Assembly: GCA_029549705.1 (NCBI GenBank)
Contig: JAKPIR010000381.1
Location: 1 to 14,156 of the forward strand
Source: Pseudomonadota bacterium
Lineage (GTDB): Bacteria > Pseudomonadota > Gammaproteobacteria > Burkholderiales > Methylophilaceae
Direction of reading: 5' to 3'
Length of the DNA: 14,156 nucleotides
In this document: piece by piece, positions 1 to 6,636 of the stretch
How the letters are laid out: each line of letters starts with the position of its first letter
Position numbering within the stretch: the first letter of the stretch is position 1
Made by a program: the position numbers and the translations under genes
Notes under the pieces: generated by a model
The model's input: only the letters and a program-made list of their open reading frames with translations
The model's database searches: none
What the model was told of the DNA's origin: nothing

Positions 1-506
1 TGGCCATTGGTGAAATCGGCTTAGATTATTTTGTGACCAAAGCCAATATTGAGCAGCAAACCCATTATTTTACTGAGCAGCTAAAAATTGCCAAACAACA
101 TGATTTGCCAGTGATTTTACATGTTAGAAATGCAATTGATGATGTTTTAAAATATTTACGTAGAGCAGGCGTCAAAGGCGGCATAGCCCATGCCTTTAAT
201 GGCAGCTTTCAACAAGCCGAGCAATTTATCGCGCTGGGCTTTAAATTGGGCTTTGGCGGCGCAATGACCTATAGTCGTGCTTTGCATATTCGCGAACTCG
301 CAAAAAAATTGCCACTTGAGGCCATGGTTTTAGAGACAGATGCACCCGATATTCCACCAGAATGGGTAGGAAAAAATGGCAGAAATACGCCTGTTCAGAC
401 GGTTAAAATCGCGCAGTTTTTGGCCGATTTGCGTCAAGTAAATGTGACGCAAGTACTTGATATTACAAGTGCCAACGCGTTACAAGTTTTGCCAAAATTA
501 GCCTAG
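1..506 (+). CDS. TatD-family metal-dependent hydrolase (DNase), 3' part
   Basis: The 5' end lies outside the window. The frame is open from base 3, so the GTG at 33 is internal and not the start. About 167 C-terminal residues remain of a family usually near 255-265 residues. Visible TatD hallmarks are GEIGLDY at the very start (metal-binding Glu), ILHVRNA and IAHAFNGS (metal-binding His), and LETDAPDIPP near the C-terminus (the ETDxP signature with catalytic Asp). The missing N-terminus would carry the HxH motif. TatD proteins are TIM-barrel, metal-dependent hydrolases with 3'-5' exonuclease activity, thought to act in DNA repair or degradation in the cytoplasm. The upstream neighbour is not visible. 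Family assignment is firm; the exact paralogue (TatD, YcfH or YjjV) is not settled. Confidence 0.92.
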   Translation, partial: AIGEIGLDYFVTKANIEQQTHYFTEQLKIAKQHDLPVILHVRNAIDDVLKYLRRAGVKGGIAHAFNGSFQQAEQFIALGFKLGFGGAMTYSRALHIRELAKKLPLEAMVLETDAPDIPPEWVGKNGRNTPVQTVKIAQFLADLRQVNVTQVLDITSANALQVLPKLA

Positions 507-706
507 TTATACACATCACTTCAAGTGCTACTTTAAGTATGTGCGCTAATCGTGAATATTTTGTATTATTTATTATAACTTATTGATTTATAATCATATA
601 TTAAAAAGTTCAAAAAATAAGCGATTAAAAAAAACCCTTATAAATTGGTATGTTACATTCTCGAGTCACAGTTATTCACAGAGTTATCCACAGATATTGT
701 GAATAG
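507..706. promoter_or_regulatory. Cluster of DnaA-box-like 9-mers beside an AT-rich stretch
   Basis: Sites fitting the DnaA box TTATNCACA are TTATACACA at 507-515, TTATTCACA at 672-680 and TTATCCACA (the strong consensus) at 684-692. A reverse-strand near match, TGTGAATAG, lies at 698-706 with one mismatch. The last three start 12 and 14 bases apart, roughly on one helical face. Bases 541-660, between the outer site and the cluster, are very AT-rich with several TTATTTATTATAA-like runs, as in a DNA unwinding element. The whole lies in the 245-base gap between tatD and mtnA. It could be a replication origin part, a DnaA-titrating site, or a DnaA-controlled promoter for mtnA. The boxes are seen directly; the function is inferred. 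No dnaA, dnaN or rpmH gene is in the window. Confidence 0.55.
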
Positions 707-751
707 CCCTTTCGGGTGAATTTTATGTCATTTTGGACTTAAAAAATTTAG

Positions 752-1846
752 GTGTGTCAAGTGAAAGTTAAAGAAAAATATTATCGAACGATTTGGCCAA
801 ACGCAGACAATACAATTGTTAACATTATTGACCAAACCAAGCTGCCGCATGTGTTTGAAATTGCAGAAATCAGAACGCTACCGCAGATGATCCATGCGAT
901 AAAAACCATGCAGGTGCGTGGTGCACCGCTCATTGGTGCAGCGGCAGCTTATGGCATGGCGCTGGCAACATTGCATCTTGATGACTTGCAAGAGGCAGCC
1001 AAATTATTGATTCACAGCCGACCCACTGCACTTAATTTGCGTTGGGCTGTAGAGCGCATGTTGCATACGCTGTTACCGCAGACGCATGCAAATCGAAATG
1101 CTGCCGCCTGGCTTGAGGCGGCACGTATTTGTGACGAAGATGTGCAAATGAACCGCCAGATTGGTCAGCATGGCTTGAATGTCATTCAGAAGGTTGTGGC
1201 ATTGCGCAAAACCAGTACTGCGGTAGTGAACATTTTAACGCACTGTAATGCGGGTTGGCTGGCAACCGTGGATGTTGGCACCGCGCTCGCACCCATTTAC
1301 GCTGCACATGATGCAGGATTAAGTGTGCACGTATGGGTGGGGGAGACGCGCCCGCGCAACCAAGGGGCAAGTCTCACCGCCTGGGAATTGGCTCAGTACG
1401 GTGTGCCGCATACCGTAGTGGCAGATAACGCGATTGGTCACCTGATGCAAGTCGGCGCCGTAGATATGGTAATTGTGGGGGCCGATCGCGTGACAGCCTT
1501 GGGCGATGTGTGCAATAAAATAGGTACCTATTTGCGCGCGATTGCAGCAAAAGACAATCACATTCCATTTTATGCGGCCGTGCCCAGCCCCACCATCGAT
1601 TGGTCCATGAGCGACGCAAATCACATTGAAATTGAACACCGCGCGAGTGAAGAGGTCAGCCACATTCAGGGGCTGAACGCGGCGGGGCACTTGCAACATG
1701 TCGCCATATTGCCAGCGGGCTCACCAGCGTTCAACCCCGCTTTTGATGTTACGCCGGCGCATATGGTAACAGGATTGATGACCGAGCATGGCGTCTATTC
1801 GCCGGCGGAACTCAAGCAGGCATTGCTGCCTAAAATCAGCTTATGA
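752..1846 (+). CDS. mtnA: S-methyl-5-thioribose-1-phosphate isomerase (MtnA)
   Basis: Cytoplasmic aldose-ketose isomerase converting 5-methylthioribose-1-phosphate to 5-methylthioribulose-1-phosphate in methylthioadenosine salvage. The 364 residues match the family's usual 340-370. Visible motifs are VRGAPLIGAAAAYG (about 55-68), THCNAG with the catalytic Cys165, GETRPRNQGA (198-207), and GADRV with the catalytic Asp245 followed by GDVCNKIGTY. The frame is closed by TAG at 749-751, so the start must be GTG 752 or GTG 761. GTG 761 has an AGGTG six bases upstream and gives MKVKEKYY, which looks slightly better. The next gene is a FucA-type aldolase on the same strand, 161 bases on, which together suggests the DHAP shunt. 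DnaA-box-like sites lie just upstream. Related eIF2B-like isomerases are a less likely alternative. Confidence 0.95.
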   Translation: MCQVKVKEKYYRTIWPNADNTIVNIIDQTKLPHVFEIAEIRTLPQMIHAIKTMQVRGAPLIGAAAAYGMALATLHLDDLQEAAKLLIHSRPTALNLRWAVERMLHTLLPQTHANRNAAAWLEAARICDEDVQMNRQIGQHGLNVIQKVVALRKTSTAVVNILTHCNAGWLATVDVGTALAPIYAAHDAGLSVHVWVGETRPRNQGASLTAWELAQYGVPHTVVADNAIGHLMQVGAVDMVIVGADRVTALGDVCNKIGTYLRAIAAKDNHIPFYAAVPSPTIDWSMSDANHIEIEHRASEEVSHIQGLNAAGHLQHVAILPAGSPAFNPAFDVTPAHMVTGLMTEHGVYSPAELKQALLPKISL

Positions 1847-1875
1847 TTAAAATGCATAAAGAAGGCTGTATGTCT

Positions 1876-1939
1876 CGAGAAAAAATATATGCTCTGTGAG
1901 CCTTTATTTACAAGGCTCACAGGGCATCAAAAAAGGTTG
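1876..1939 (+). repeat. Dispersed palindromic repeat, copy A
   Basis: First of three copies. Left arm 1889-1904 (ATGCTCTGTGAGCCTT), loop 1905-1911 (TATTTAC), right arm 1912-1927, giving a 16-bp stem with one G-U wobble. It is flanked by CGAGAAAAAATAT on the left and AAAAAAGGTTG on the right. It lies between mtnA and the aldolase gene. Its T-rich flank falls on the - strand, so it does not look like a Rho-independent terminator for mtnA. As part of a + strand transcript it would fold into a hairpin between two genes of one pathway. It differs from copy C at two stem pairs that change together (T-A to G-C, G-C to A-T). Confidence 0.9.
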
Positions 1940-2007
1940 ATGTCAATTTAAGCGTTGATTGCATCAAAAATACACTTGAAACCTGCCAATTTGACTAAAG
2001 AAACTGC

Positions 2008-2646
2008 ATGCAAAATTTATCTGAAAAATTATTGAATACCAGCCAAAAACTCACGTCGCTTGGCTTAAACGTAGGCACGGCCGGAAATTGCAGTGTCCGC
2101 ATCAATGAGGCGGCATTTTTGATTACCCCGTCCGGTGTGGCAACTGACGCAATGTTGGCTACCAGTATGGTACGCATGCAGTTTGACGGTAGTGTTGAAC
2201 CCAATAAAACACCTTCGAGCGAGTGGCGATTTCACCGCGATATATTGCATCATCGTCCGGAAATCAACGCGGTGGTGCATACGCACAGCATGTTTGCCAC
2301 CACGCTGGCTTGTTTGCATGTAGAAGTTCCAGCGTTTCATTACATGATAGCGGTGGCGGGCGGCGATAATATTCGTTGCGCACCGTATGCTTTGTTTGGC
2401 TCGCAAGCTTTATCGGATGCGGCATTGGCGGCCTTGTTTGAGCGCAAAGCTTGCCTGCTGGGCAACCACGGCATGATTGCGCTCGGCCGCGATTTAGACG
2501 AGGCGCTGGCAGTGGCGCAAGAAGTTGAGCAGTTATGCGAGCAATACTGGCGTATTTTGCAAATATCACCCGCTAAATTATTGACCGAAACCCAAATGCA
2601 AGCAGTGTTTCAGCAGTTTAAAGGTTATGGCAAATGGGCAAAATAA
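2008..2646 (+). CDS. Class II aldolase, FucA type (probable 5-methylthioribulose-1-phosphate aldolase)
   Basis: A 212-residue zinc-dependent class II aldolase very close in pattern to E. coli L-fuculose-1-phosphate aldolase (215 residues). Motifs are GTAGNCSVR (23-31), LITPSG (38-43), PSSEWRFH with catalytic Glu72, the zinc ligands His91 and His93 in VVHTHS, HYMIAVAGG (111-119), and the third zinc ligand His154 in GNHGM. These match FucA Glu73, His92, His94 and His155 with an offset of one. It lacks the ASGKDK-type motif of the MtnB dehydratase branch. Because it follows mtnA, the likely substrate is 5-methylthioribulose-1-phosphate (or 5-deoxyribulose-1-phosphate), cleaved to DHAP and a small aldehyde. 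The start ATG has only a weak AAAG upstream. The fold and chemistry are secure; the substrate is inferred from the neighbour. Confidence 0.88.
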   Translation: MQNLSEKLLNTSQKLTSLGLNVGTAGNCSVRINEAAFLITPSGVATDAMLATSMVRMQFDGSVEPNKTPSSEWRFHRDILHHRPEINAVVHTHSMFATTLACLHVEVPAFHYMIAVAGGDNIRCAPYALFGSQALSDAALAALFERKACLLGNHGMIALGRDLDEALAVAQEVEQLCEQYWRILQISPAKLLTETQMQAVFQQFKGYGKWAK

Positions 2647-2796
2647 CACAAAATGTTACATAAATAATAATAAAATTAACCCGTATGGGCTATTGACATT
2701 TGATTCTTGCAAAATAATTAACAACTGTGTTACTTTTGCGCCCATGTGAAAAAAGCTTTAAAGGCTGTCAAGCTAAATTAGGAAAAGGGAATAATA

Positions 2797-3612
2797 ATGA
2801 AAAATAAATATTTGGTCAGTGCATTGCTCATGCTACTTTCGCCTGCGATTAGTCAAGCGGCAGCCGTCGATTGGACGTCGCAAAAATATAATCTGAATGC
2901 TTACCTGGATATTGACGAGCCAGAGCAACCGGTAGGCTCACCGCAATTAAATATTACAGCGTTTAGCCTTGCCGGCTTGCCAAACATAAATTCTGCAACC
3001 CTTACAACCACTAACGCGATAGCAACGGCAAACTTAGGTATTAAAAACCTATCCAATTCTACGCAAGATATTGTTGAGTTATCGTTAAAAGCGTTTTCAA
3101 GCTATAGCGGCGGTACAAGTTCATTTTCACAATACAGCTATGTTGTGCCGAGTGTTTCAGTTAACAATACATTTACGGCAGACTCAAATTTACTCACCGT
3201 CACCTATGATTTTAGTTCAATCATCAACTTAACAACCCCTACTGCGGGGCAGTTGTCCTACCAAGGTTTATTTATGGGGCTGAGTGTTACTGAAGATACC
3301 TTTGGTGCCGTGTCACAAAAACTGTTATTTGTGGATAATAACTATGAAATAGCCGCTGTAAGTAAAACGTTATCAGGCTTTGGTACAGCGCTATTTAATG
3401 TAACACCGGGAAAAACATATTCAATTTCGGCAGACATTTCACCTGATTTGTTTACTAGCGGATCGGTTACTGAAAACAGTTCAAATTCCGTGTTAACGCT
3501 GGGTTTCTCAAATAGAGCAGTCACCGCCGTGCCGGAACCAGAAACCTATGCCATGCTACTTGCCGGGTTAGCGTTGGTGGGCTTTAGCGCACGACGTAAA
3601 ACACAAGCTTGA
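2797..3612 (+). CDS. PEP-CTERM domain exported protein of unknown function
   Basis: A 271-residue secreted protein. A signal peptide covers about residues 1-22 (hydrophobic LVSALLMLLSPAIS, then a QAAA cleavage region). The C-terminus shows the PEP-CTERM sorting signal: VPEP at about 245-248, a hydrophobic span of about 18 residues, then ARRK. Such proteins are processed by an exosortase (EpsH/XrtA type) for export to the surface or extracellular matrix. The middle is rich in Ser, Thr and Asn, contains no cysteine and resembles no enzyme I recognise. AGGA lies about 13 bases before the ATG. It stands alone, between the aldolase gene and pyrG, with its own terminator. A TTGACA at 2693-2698 could be part of its promoter, but no good -10 was found at the right distance. 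No exosortase gene is in the window. Confidence 0.92.
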   Translation: MKNKYLVSALLMLLSPAISQAAAVDWTSQKYNLNAYLDIDEPEQPVGSPQLNITAFSLAGLPNINSATLTTTNAIATANLGIKNLSNSTQDIVELSLKAFSSYSGGTSSFSQYSYVVPSVSVNNTFTADSNLLTVTYDFSSIINLTTPTAGQLSYQGLFMGLSVTEDTFGAVSQKLLFVDNNYEIAAVSKTLSGFGTALFNVTPGKTYSISADISPDLFTSGSVTENSSNSVLTLGFSNRAVTAVPEPETYAMLLAGLALVGFSARRKTQA

Positions 3613-3635
3613 TTTTTTAGCAAGTTTGGTTTGAT

Positions 3636-3662
3636 AAAAAGCATCCGCAAGGATGCTTTTTT
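3636..3662 (+). terminator. Rho-independent terminator after the PEP-CTERM gene
   Basis: GCATCC (3641-3646) pairs with GGATGC (3651-3656) around a GCAA tetraloop. The stem is extended by AAAAA on the left and TTTTT on the right and ends in a run of six T. It lies 24 bases after the PEP-CTERM stop codon and separates that gene from the pyrG run. The flanking A and T runs could let it work in both directions. Confidence 0.9.
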
Positions 3663-3710
3663 ATTGCCGCTTCATCGCAATTTTCGCTAGTGAATAAAGC
3701 GCCTTTGCGG

Positions 3711-3716
3711 TAGAAT
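3711..3716 (+). promoter_or_regulatory. Possible -10 element upstream of pyrG
   Basis: TAGAAT matches the sigma-70 -10 consensus at five of six bases and lies 38 bases before the pyrG start codon, after the upstream terminator. No convincing -35 hexamer is seen 16-18 bases upstream, so the call is tentative. Confidence 0.35.
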
Positions 3717-3754
3717 TTATACCCGTCTGCAACAAACTCATAAGTACCTTTTCC

Positions 3755-5392
3755 ATGACCAAATATGTATTCGTAACCGGCGGTGTTGTTTCCTCTCTTG
3801 GTAAAGGTATCGCAGCCGCTAGCCTTGGCGCAATTCTTGAATCGCGTGGCTTACGCGTCACCATGCTCAAGCTTGACCCTTATATCAACGTTGACCCCGG
3901 TACCATGTCGCCTTTTCAGCATGGCGAAGTGTTTGTGACGGATGATGGTGCAGAAACAGATTTAGACCTTGGCCATTACGAGCGTTTTATTTCACAGCGC
4001 ATGGCAAAGCGCAACAATTTCACCACGGGGCAAATTTACGAAAGCGTCATTAAAAAAGAGCGCCGTGGCGAGTATTTGGGTAAAACCGTGCAAGTGATTC
4101 CGCACATTACCGATGAGATTAAAGCACACGTAAAACGCGGTGCTGAAGGCGCCGATGTTGCGATTGTGGAAGTGGGCGGCACCGTGGGCGATATTGAATC
4201 CTTGCCGTTTTTAGAGGCTATTCGTCAAATGGGCTTTGAAGAAGGCCGTACAAATACTTGCTTTGTACATCTCACACTGCTGCCTTGGATTCCAACTGCG
4301 GGTGAACTTAAAACCAAGCCAACCCAACACTCAGTCAAAGAGTTGCGTGAAATAGGTATTCAACCCGATATTCTATTATGCCGTGCAGAGCGCGATATTC
4401 CTGAAGATGAAAAACGCAAAATCGCCCTGTTTACCAATGTGCCTTACGAGGCTGTGATTAGTGCGATTGATAGTGATTCTATTTATAAAATCCCCGGGCT
4501 TTTGCATGAACAGAAATTAGATGAAATTGTCTGCCGTAAATTTGAAATTGACGCTAAACCTGCCGATTTATCAAGCTGGGAGCATATTACCCAGCGGCTT
4601 GCCAACCCTAAATATTTAGTCAATATTGCATTTGTGGGTAAATATATTGACTTGGCCGATTCTTATAAATCATTGACTGAGGCGTTAACACACGCTGGCA
4701 TTCATACCGACGCAAAAGTAAAAATTCATTATATTGATTCTGAAGACATTGAGGCGTACGGCACGGCAGCATTAGAAAACATGGATGCAATTTTAGTGCC
4801 TGGCGGTTTTGGTGTGCGCGGTACTGAAGGCAAAATTGCGGCAATTCAATTTGCGCGCGAAAATAAAATACCTTATTTGGGCATCTGTTTGGGTATGCAA
4901 CTGGCCGTGATTGAATTTGCCCGCAATGTGGCAGGCTTGAAAGGTGCCAATAGTACCGAATTTAATACCAGTGCCCCGCATAAACTCATCGGCCTGATTG
5001 ATGAATGGCAAGATGCCACAGGAAAAATCGAAATACGTGACGAAAATTCAGACTTGGGCGGCACCATGCGTTTAGGCGCACAAGCCTGCCCGATAGTACA
5101 GGGCACCATGGCGGCAAGTATTTATGGCGCTCAGGTCAATGAGCGCCATCGTCATCGGTATGAAGTGAATAATCATTATGTAGAACAGCTAAAAGCCGCA
5201 GGTTTGGTGGTATCTGCCAGAACACCGCGAGAAGATTTATGTGAAATTATTGAACTGCCAAAGGCGACGCATCCTTGGTTTATGGCCTGTCAGTTTCACC
5301 CGGAATTTACCTCCAATCCACGCACTGGTCATCCGCTCTTTATCGCTTATGTGAAAGCAGCACTAGAAAATCAAAAGGTACATTCACTGTAA
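3755..5392 (+). CDS. pyrG: CTP synthase
   Basis: Makes CTP from UTP, ATP and glutamine, the last step of pyrimidine nucleotide synthesis, in the cytoplasm. The 545 residues match the family length. The N-terminal synthetase domain (about 1-267) starts with the canonical MTKYVFVTGGVVSSLGKG ATP-binding loop. The C-terminal class I glutamine amidotransferase domain (about 290-540) has the nucleophile Cys378 in GICLGMQ and the triad residues His515 and Glu517 in FHPEF. The start is fixed by the conserved N-terminus although no clear Shine-Dalgarno site precedes it. It heads the run pyrG-kdsA-lipoprotein-eno-ftsB, with kdsA only 10 bases behind. Confidence 0.98.
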   Translation: MTKYVFVTGGVVSSLGKGIAAASLGAILESRGLRVTMLKLDPYINVDPGTMSPFQHGEVFVTDDGAETDLDLGHYERFISQRMAKRNNFTTGQIYESVIKKERRGEYLGKTVQVIPHITDEIKAHVKRGAEGADVAIVEVGGTVGDIESLPFLEAIRQMGFEEGRTNTCFVHLTLLPWIPTAGELKTKPTQHSVKELREIGIQPDILLCRAERDIPEDEKRKIALFTNVPYEAVISAIDSDSIYKIPGLLHEQKLDEIVCRKFEIDAKPADLSSWEHITQRLANPKYLVNIAFVGKYIDLADSYKSLTEALTHAGIHTDAKVKIHYIDSEDIEAYGTAALENMDAILVPGGFGVRGTEGKIAAIQFARENKIPYLGICLGMQLAVIEFARNVAGLKGANSTEFNTSAPHKLIGLIDEWQDATGKIEIRDENSDLGGTMRLGAQACPIVQGTMAASIYGAQVNERHRHRYEVNNHYVEQLKAAGLVVSARTPREDLCEIIELPKATHPWFMACQFHPEFTSNPRTGHPLFIAYVKAALENQKVHSL

Positions 5393-5402
5393 AGGTTGAA
5401 GC

Positions 5403-6242
5403 ATGAAATTATGTCATTTTGATGTTGGGCTGGAGCATCCGCTGTTTTTAATTGCGGGGCCGTGTGTGATTGAGTCAAAGCAAATGGCCATTGATACGGC
5501 TGGGCAGCTAAAAGAAATCACGAGCGCGTTGGGTATTCCGTTTATTTATAAATCATCGTATGACAAAGCCAATCGCAGCTCAAATAAGACTTTTCGCGGT
5601 TTTGGTATGGAAGAAGGCTTACGTATTTTAGATGACGTGCGTGCGCAAATTGGCGTGCCAATTTTGACCGATGTGCATACAGAAGAACAAGTGCCACATG
5701 TGGCGGCAGTGGTGGACGTATTGCAAACGCCTGCTTTTTTGTGCCGCCAGACAGATTTTATTACCGCCTGTGCTAAATCGGGTAAGCCTGTAAATATTAA
5801 AAAAGGCCAGTTCATGGCACCTGGGGACATGAAAAATGTGGTGCAAAAAGCCCGTGAGGCTAATGGCGGCGCTGATAATATTATGGTGTGCGAGCGTGGC
5901 GTTTCGTTTGGTTATAACACGCTGGTGTCGGATATGCGCGGGCTAGCCATTATGCGTGAAACACATTGCCCAGTGGTGTTTGACGCTACGCATTCCGTCC
6001 AGCAACCGGGCGGGCAAGGGGATAAAAGTGGCGGGCAGCGTGAGCATGTGCCGGTGTTGGCAAGAGCGGCGGTGGCCAGTGGTATTGCCGGCATTTTTAT
6101 GGAAACGCATCCTGACCCGGCAAAAGCGTTGTCTGATGGCCCGAATGCATGGCCTTTAGCTAAAATGCAAGATTTGTTGGCCGTGCTGATTGATTTAGAC
6201 CGCTTAGTTAAAAAAGCGGGCTTTGCCGAAATGACCTTATAG
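5403..6242 (+). CDS. kdsA: 3-deoxy-8-phosphooctulonate (KDO-8-P) synthase, metal-dependent type
   Basis: Condenses phosphoenolpyruvate with arabinose-5-phosphate to KDO-8-phosphate, for the inner core of lipopolysaccharide. The 279 residues match the family. Motifs are LIAGPCVIES (16-25), YKSSYDKANRSS (49-60), DATHSVQQPGG (194-204) and METHPDPAKALSDGPN (233-248). Cys21 replaces the Asn found in the E. coli metal-independent enzyme. With His197, Glu234 and Asp245 it supplies the four metal ligands known from the Aquifex enzyme, so this is the metal-dependent class. AAAGGTTG lies just before the ATG. It follows pyrG by 10 bases and is very probably co-transcribed with it. Confidence 0.97.
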   Translation: MKLCHFDVGLEHPLFLIAGPCVIESKQMAIDTAGQLKEITSALGIPFIYKSSYDKANRSSNKTFRGFGMEEGLRILDDVRAQIGVPILTDVHTEEQVPHVAAVVDVLQTPAFLCRQTDFITACAKSGKPVNIKKGQFMAPGDMKNVVQKAREANGGADNIMVCERGVSFGYNTLVSDMRGLAIMRETHCPVVFDATHSVQQPGGQGDKSGGQREHVPVLARAAVASGIAGIFMETHPDPAKALSDGPNAWPLAKMQDLLAVLIDLDRLVKKAGFAEMTL

Positions 6243-6249
6243 ACAATAC

Positions 6250-6588
6250 ATGAGAAAAGTATTCTTTATTTTGTTGCTCGCCTCCCTCACTGGTTGCGGA
6301 GATGTTGTTGAAAAAGCATCGGATATCATTGATATTATCAATAAACCGAGCAAAAAAGAGATTGTGCAGCATTTAGGCTCAAGCAATTGCCTGAAAGAGT
6401 ATTACGATTATTGGGATTATTCAGCCAACAAAGCCTTTGCAACTTCAAGTGACGAGTAATGCGGCTGGAGCGGCTCGCATCATGAAACAATTGAGGCGGC
6501 AAAAAAAGAAGCAGTGGATTATTGTGAGCAGAACAGAAAGGGTGGAACCCCTTGCAAAGTGGTCGATGTTAACGGTCGTTGGTTATAA
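6250..6588 (+). pseudogene. Small lipoprotein gene interrupted by an in-frame TAA
   Basis: The first 69 codons (6250-6456) encode a lipoprotein: MRKVFFILLLASLTGC is a signal peptide with lipobox LTGC, lipidated at Cys16. TAA at 6457-6459 ends the frame. The same frame then continues without stop for 42 codons to TAA 6586-6588, reading CGWSGSHHETIEAAKKEAVD, then DYCEQNRKGGTPCKVVDVNG and so on. That pattern (AFA.SSD..CGW.....EAAKKEA...C......CKVVDVNG) looks like one small repeat domain seen in other exported bacterial proteins, running straight across the stop. So the gene appears to have been a protein of about 112 residues broken by a nonsense mutation, unless the stop is read through or is a sequencing error. 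It lies 7 bases after kdsA and has no clear Shine-Dalgarno site. The domain's function is unknown to me. Confidence 0.7.
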
Positions 6589-6636
6589 CAATCAGTGATA
6601 AAAATGAACGCGTTATTTGAAAATTAGGAGAAAACC

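Noticed and set aside
1319..1699. 126-codon - strand open frame inside mtnA
   Set aside because: Lies wholly within the strongly supported mtnA frame and its translation shows no domain-like pattern; it is a shadow frame.
2693..2713. Possible sigma-54 promoter before the PEP-CTERM gene (TTGACA ... TTGCA)
   Set aside because: The GG of the -24 element is absent and the spacing to TTGC does not fit the required -24/-12 distance.
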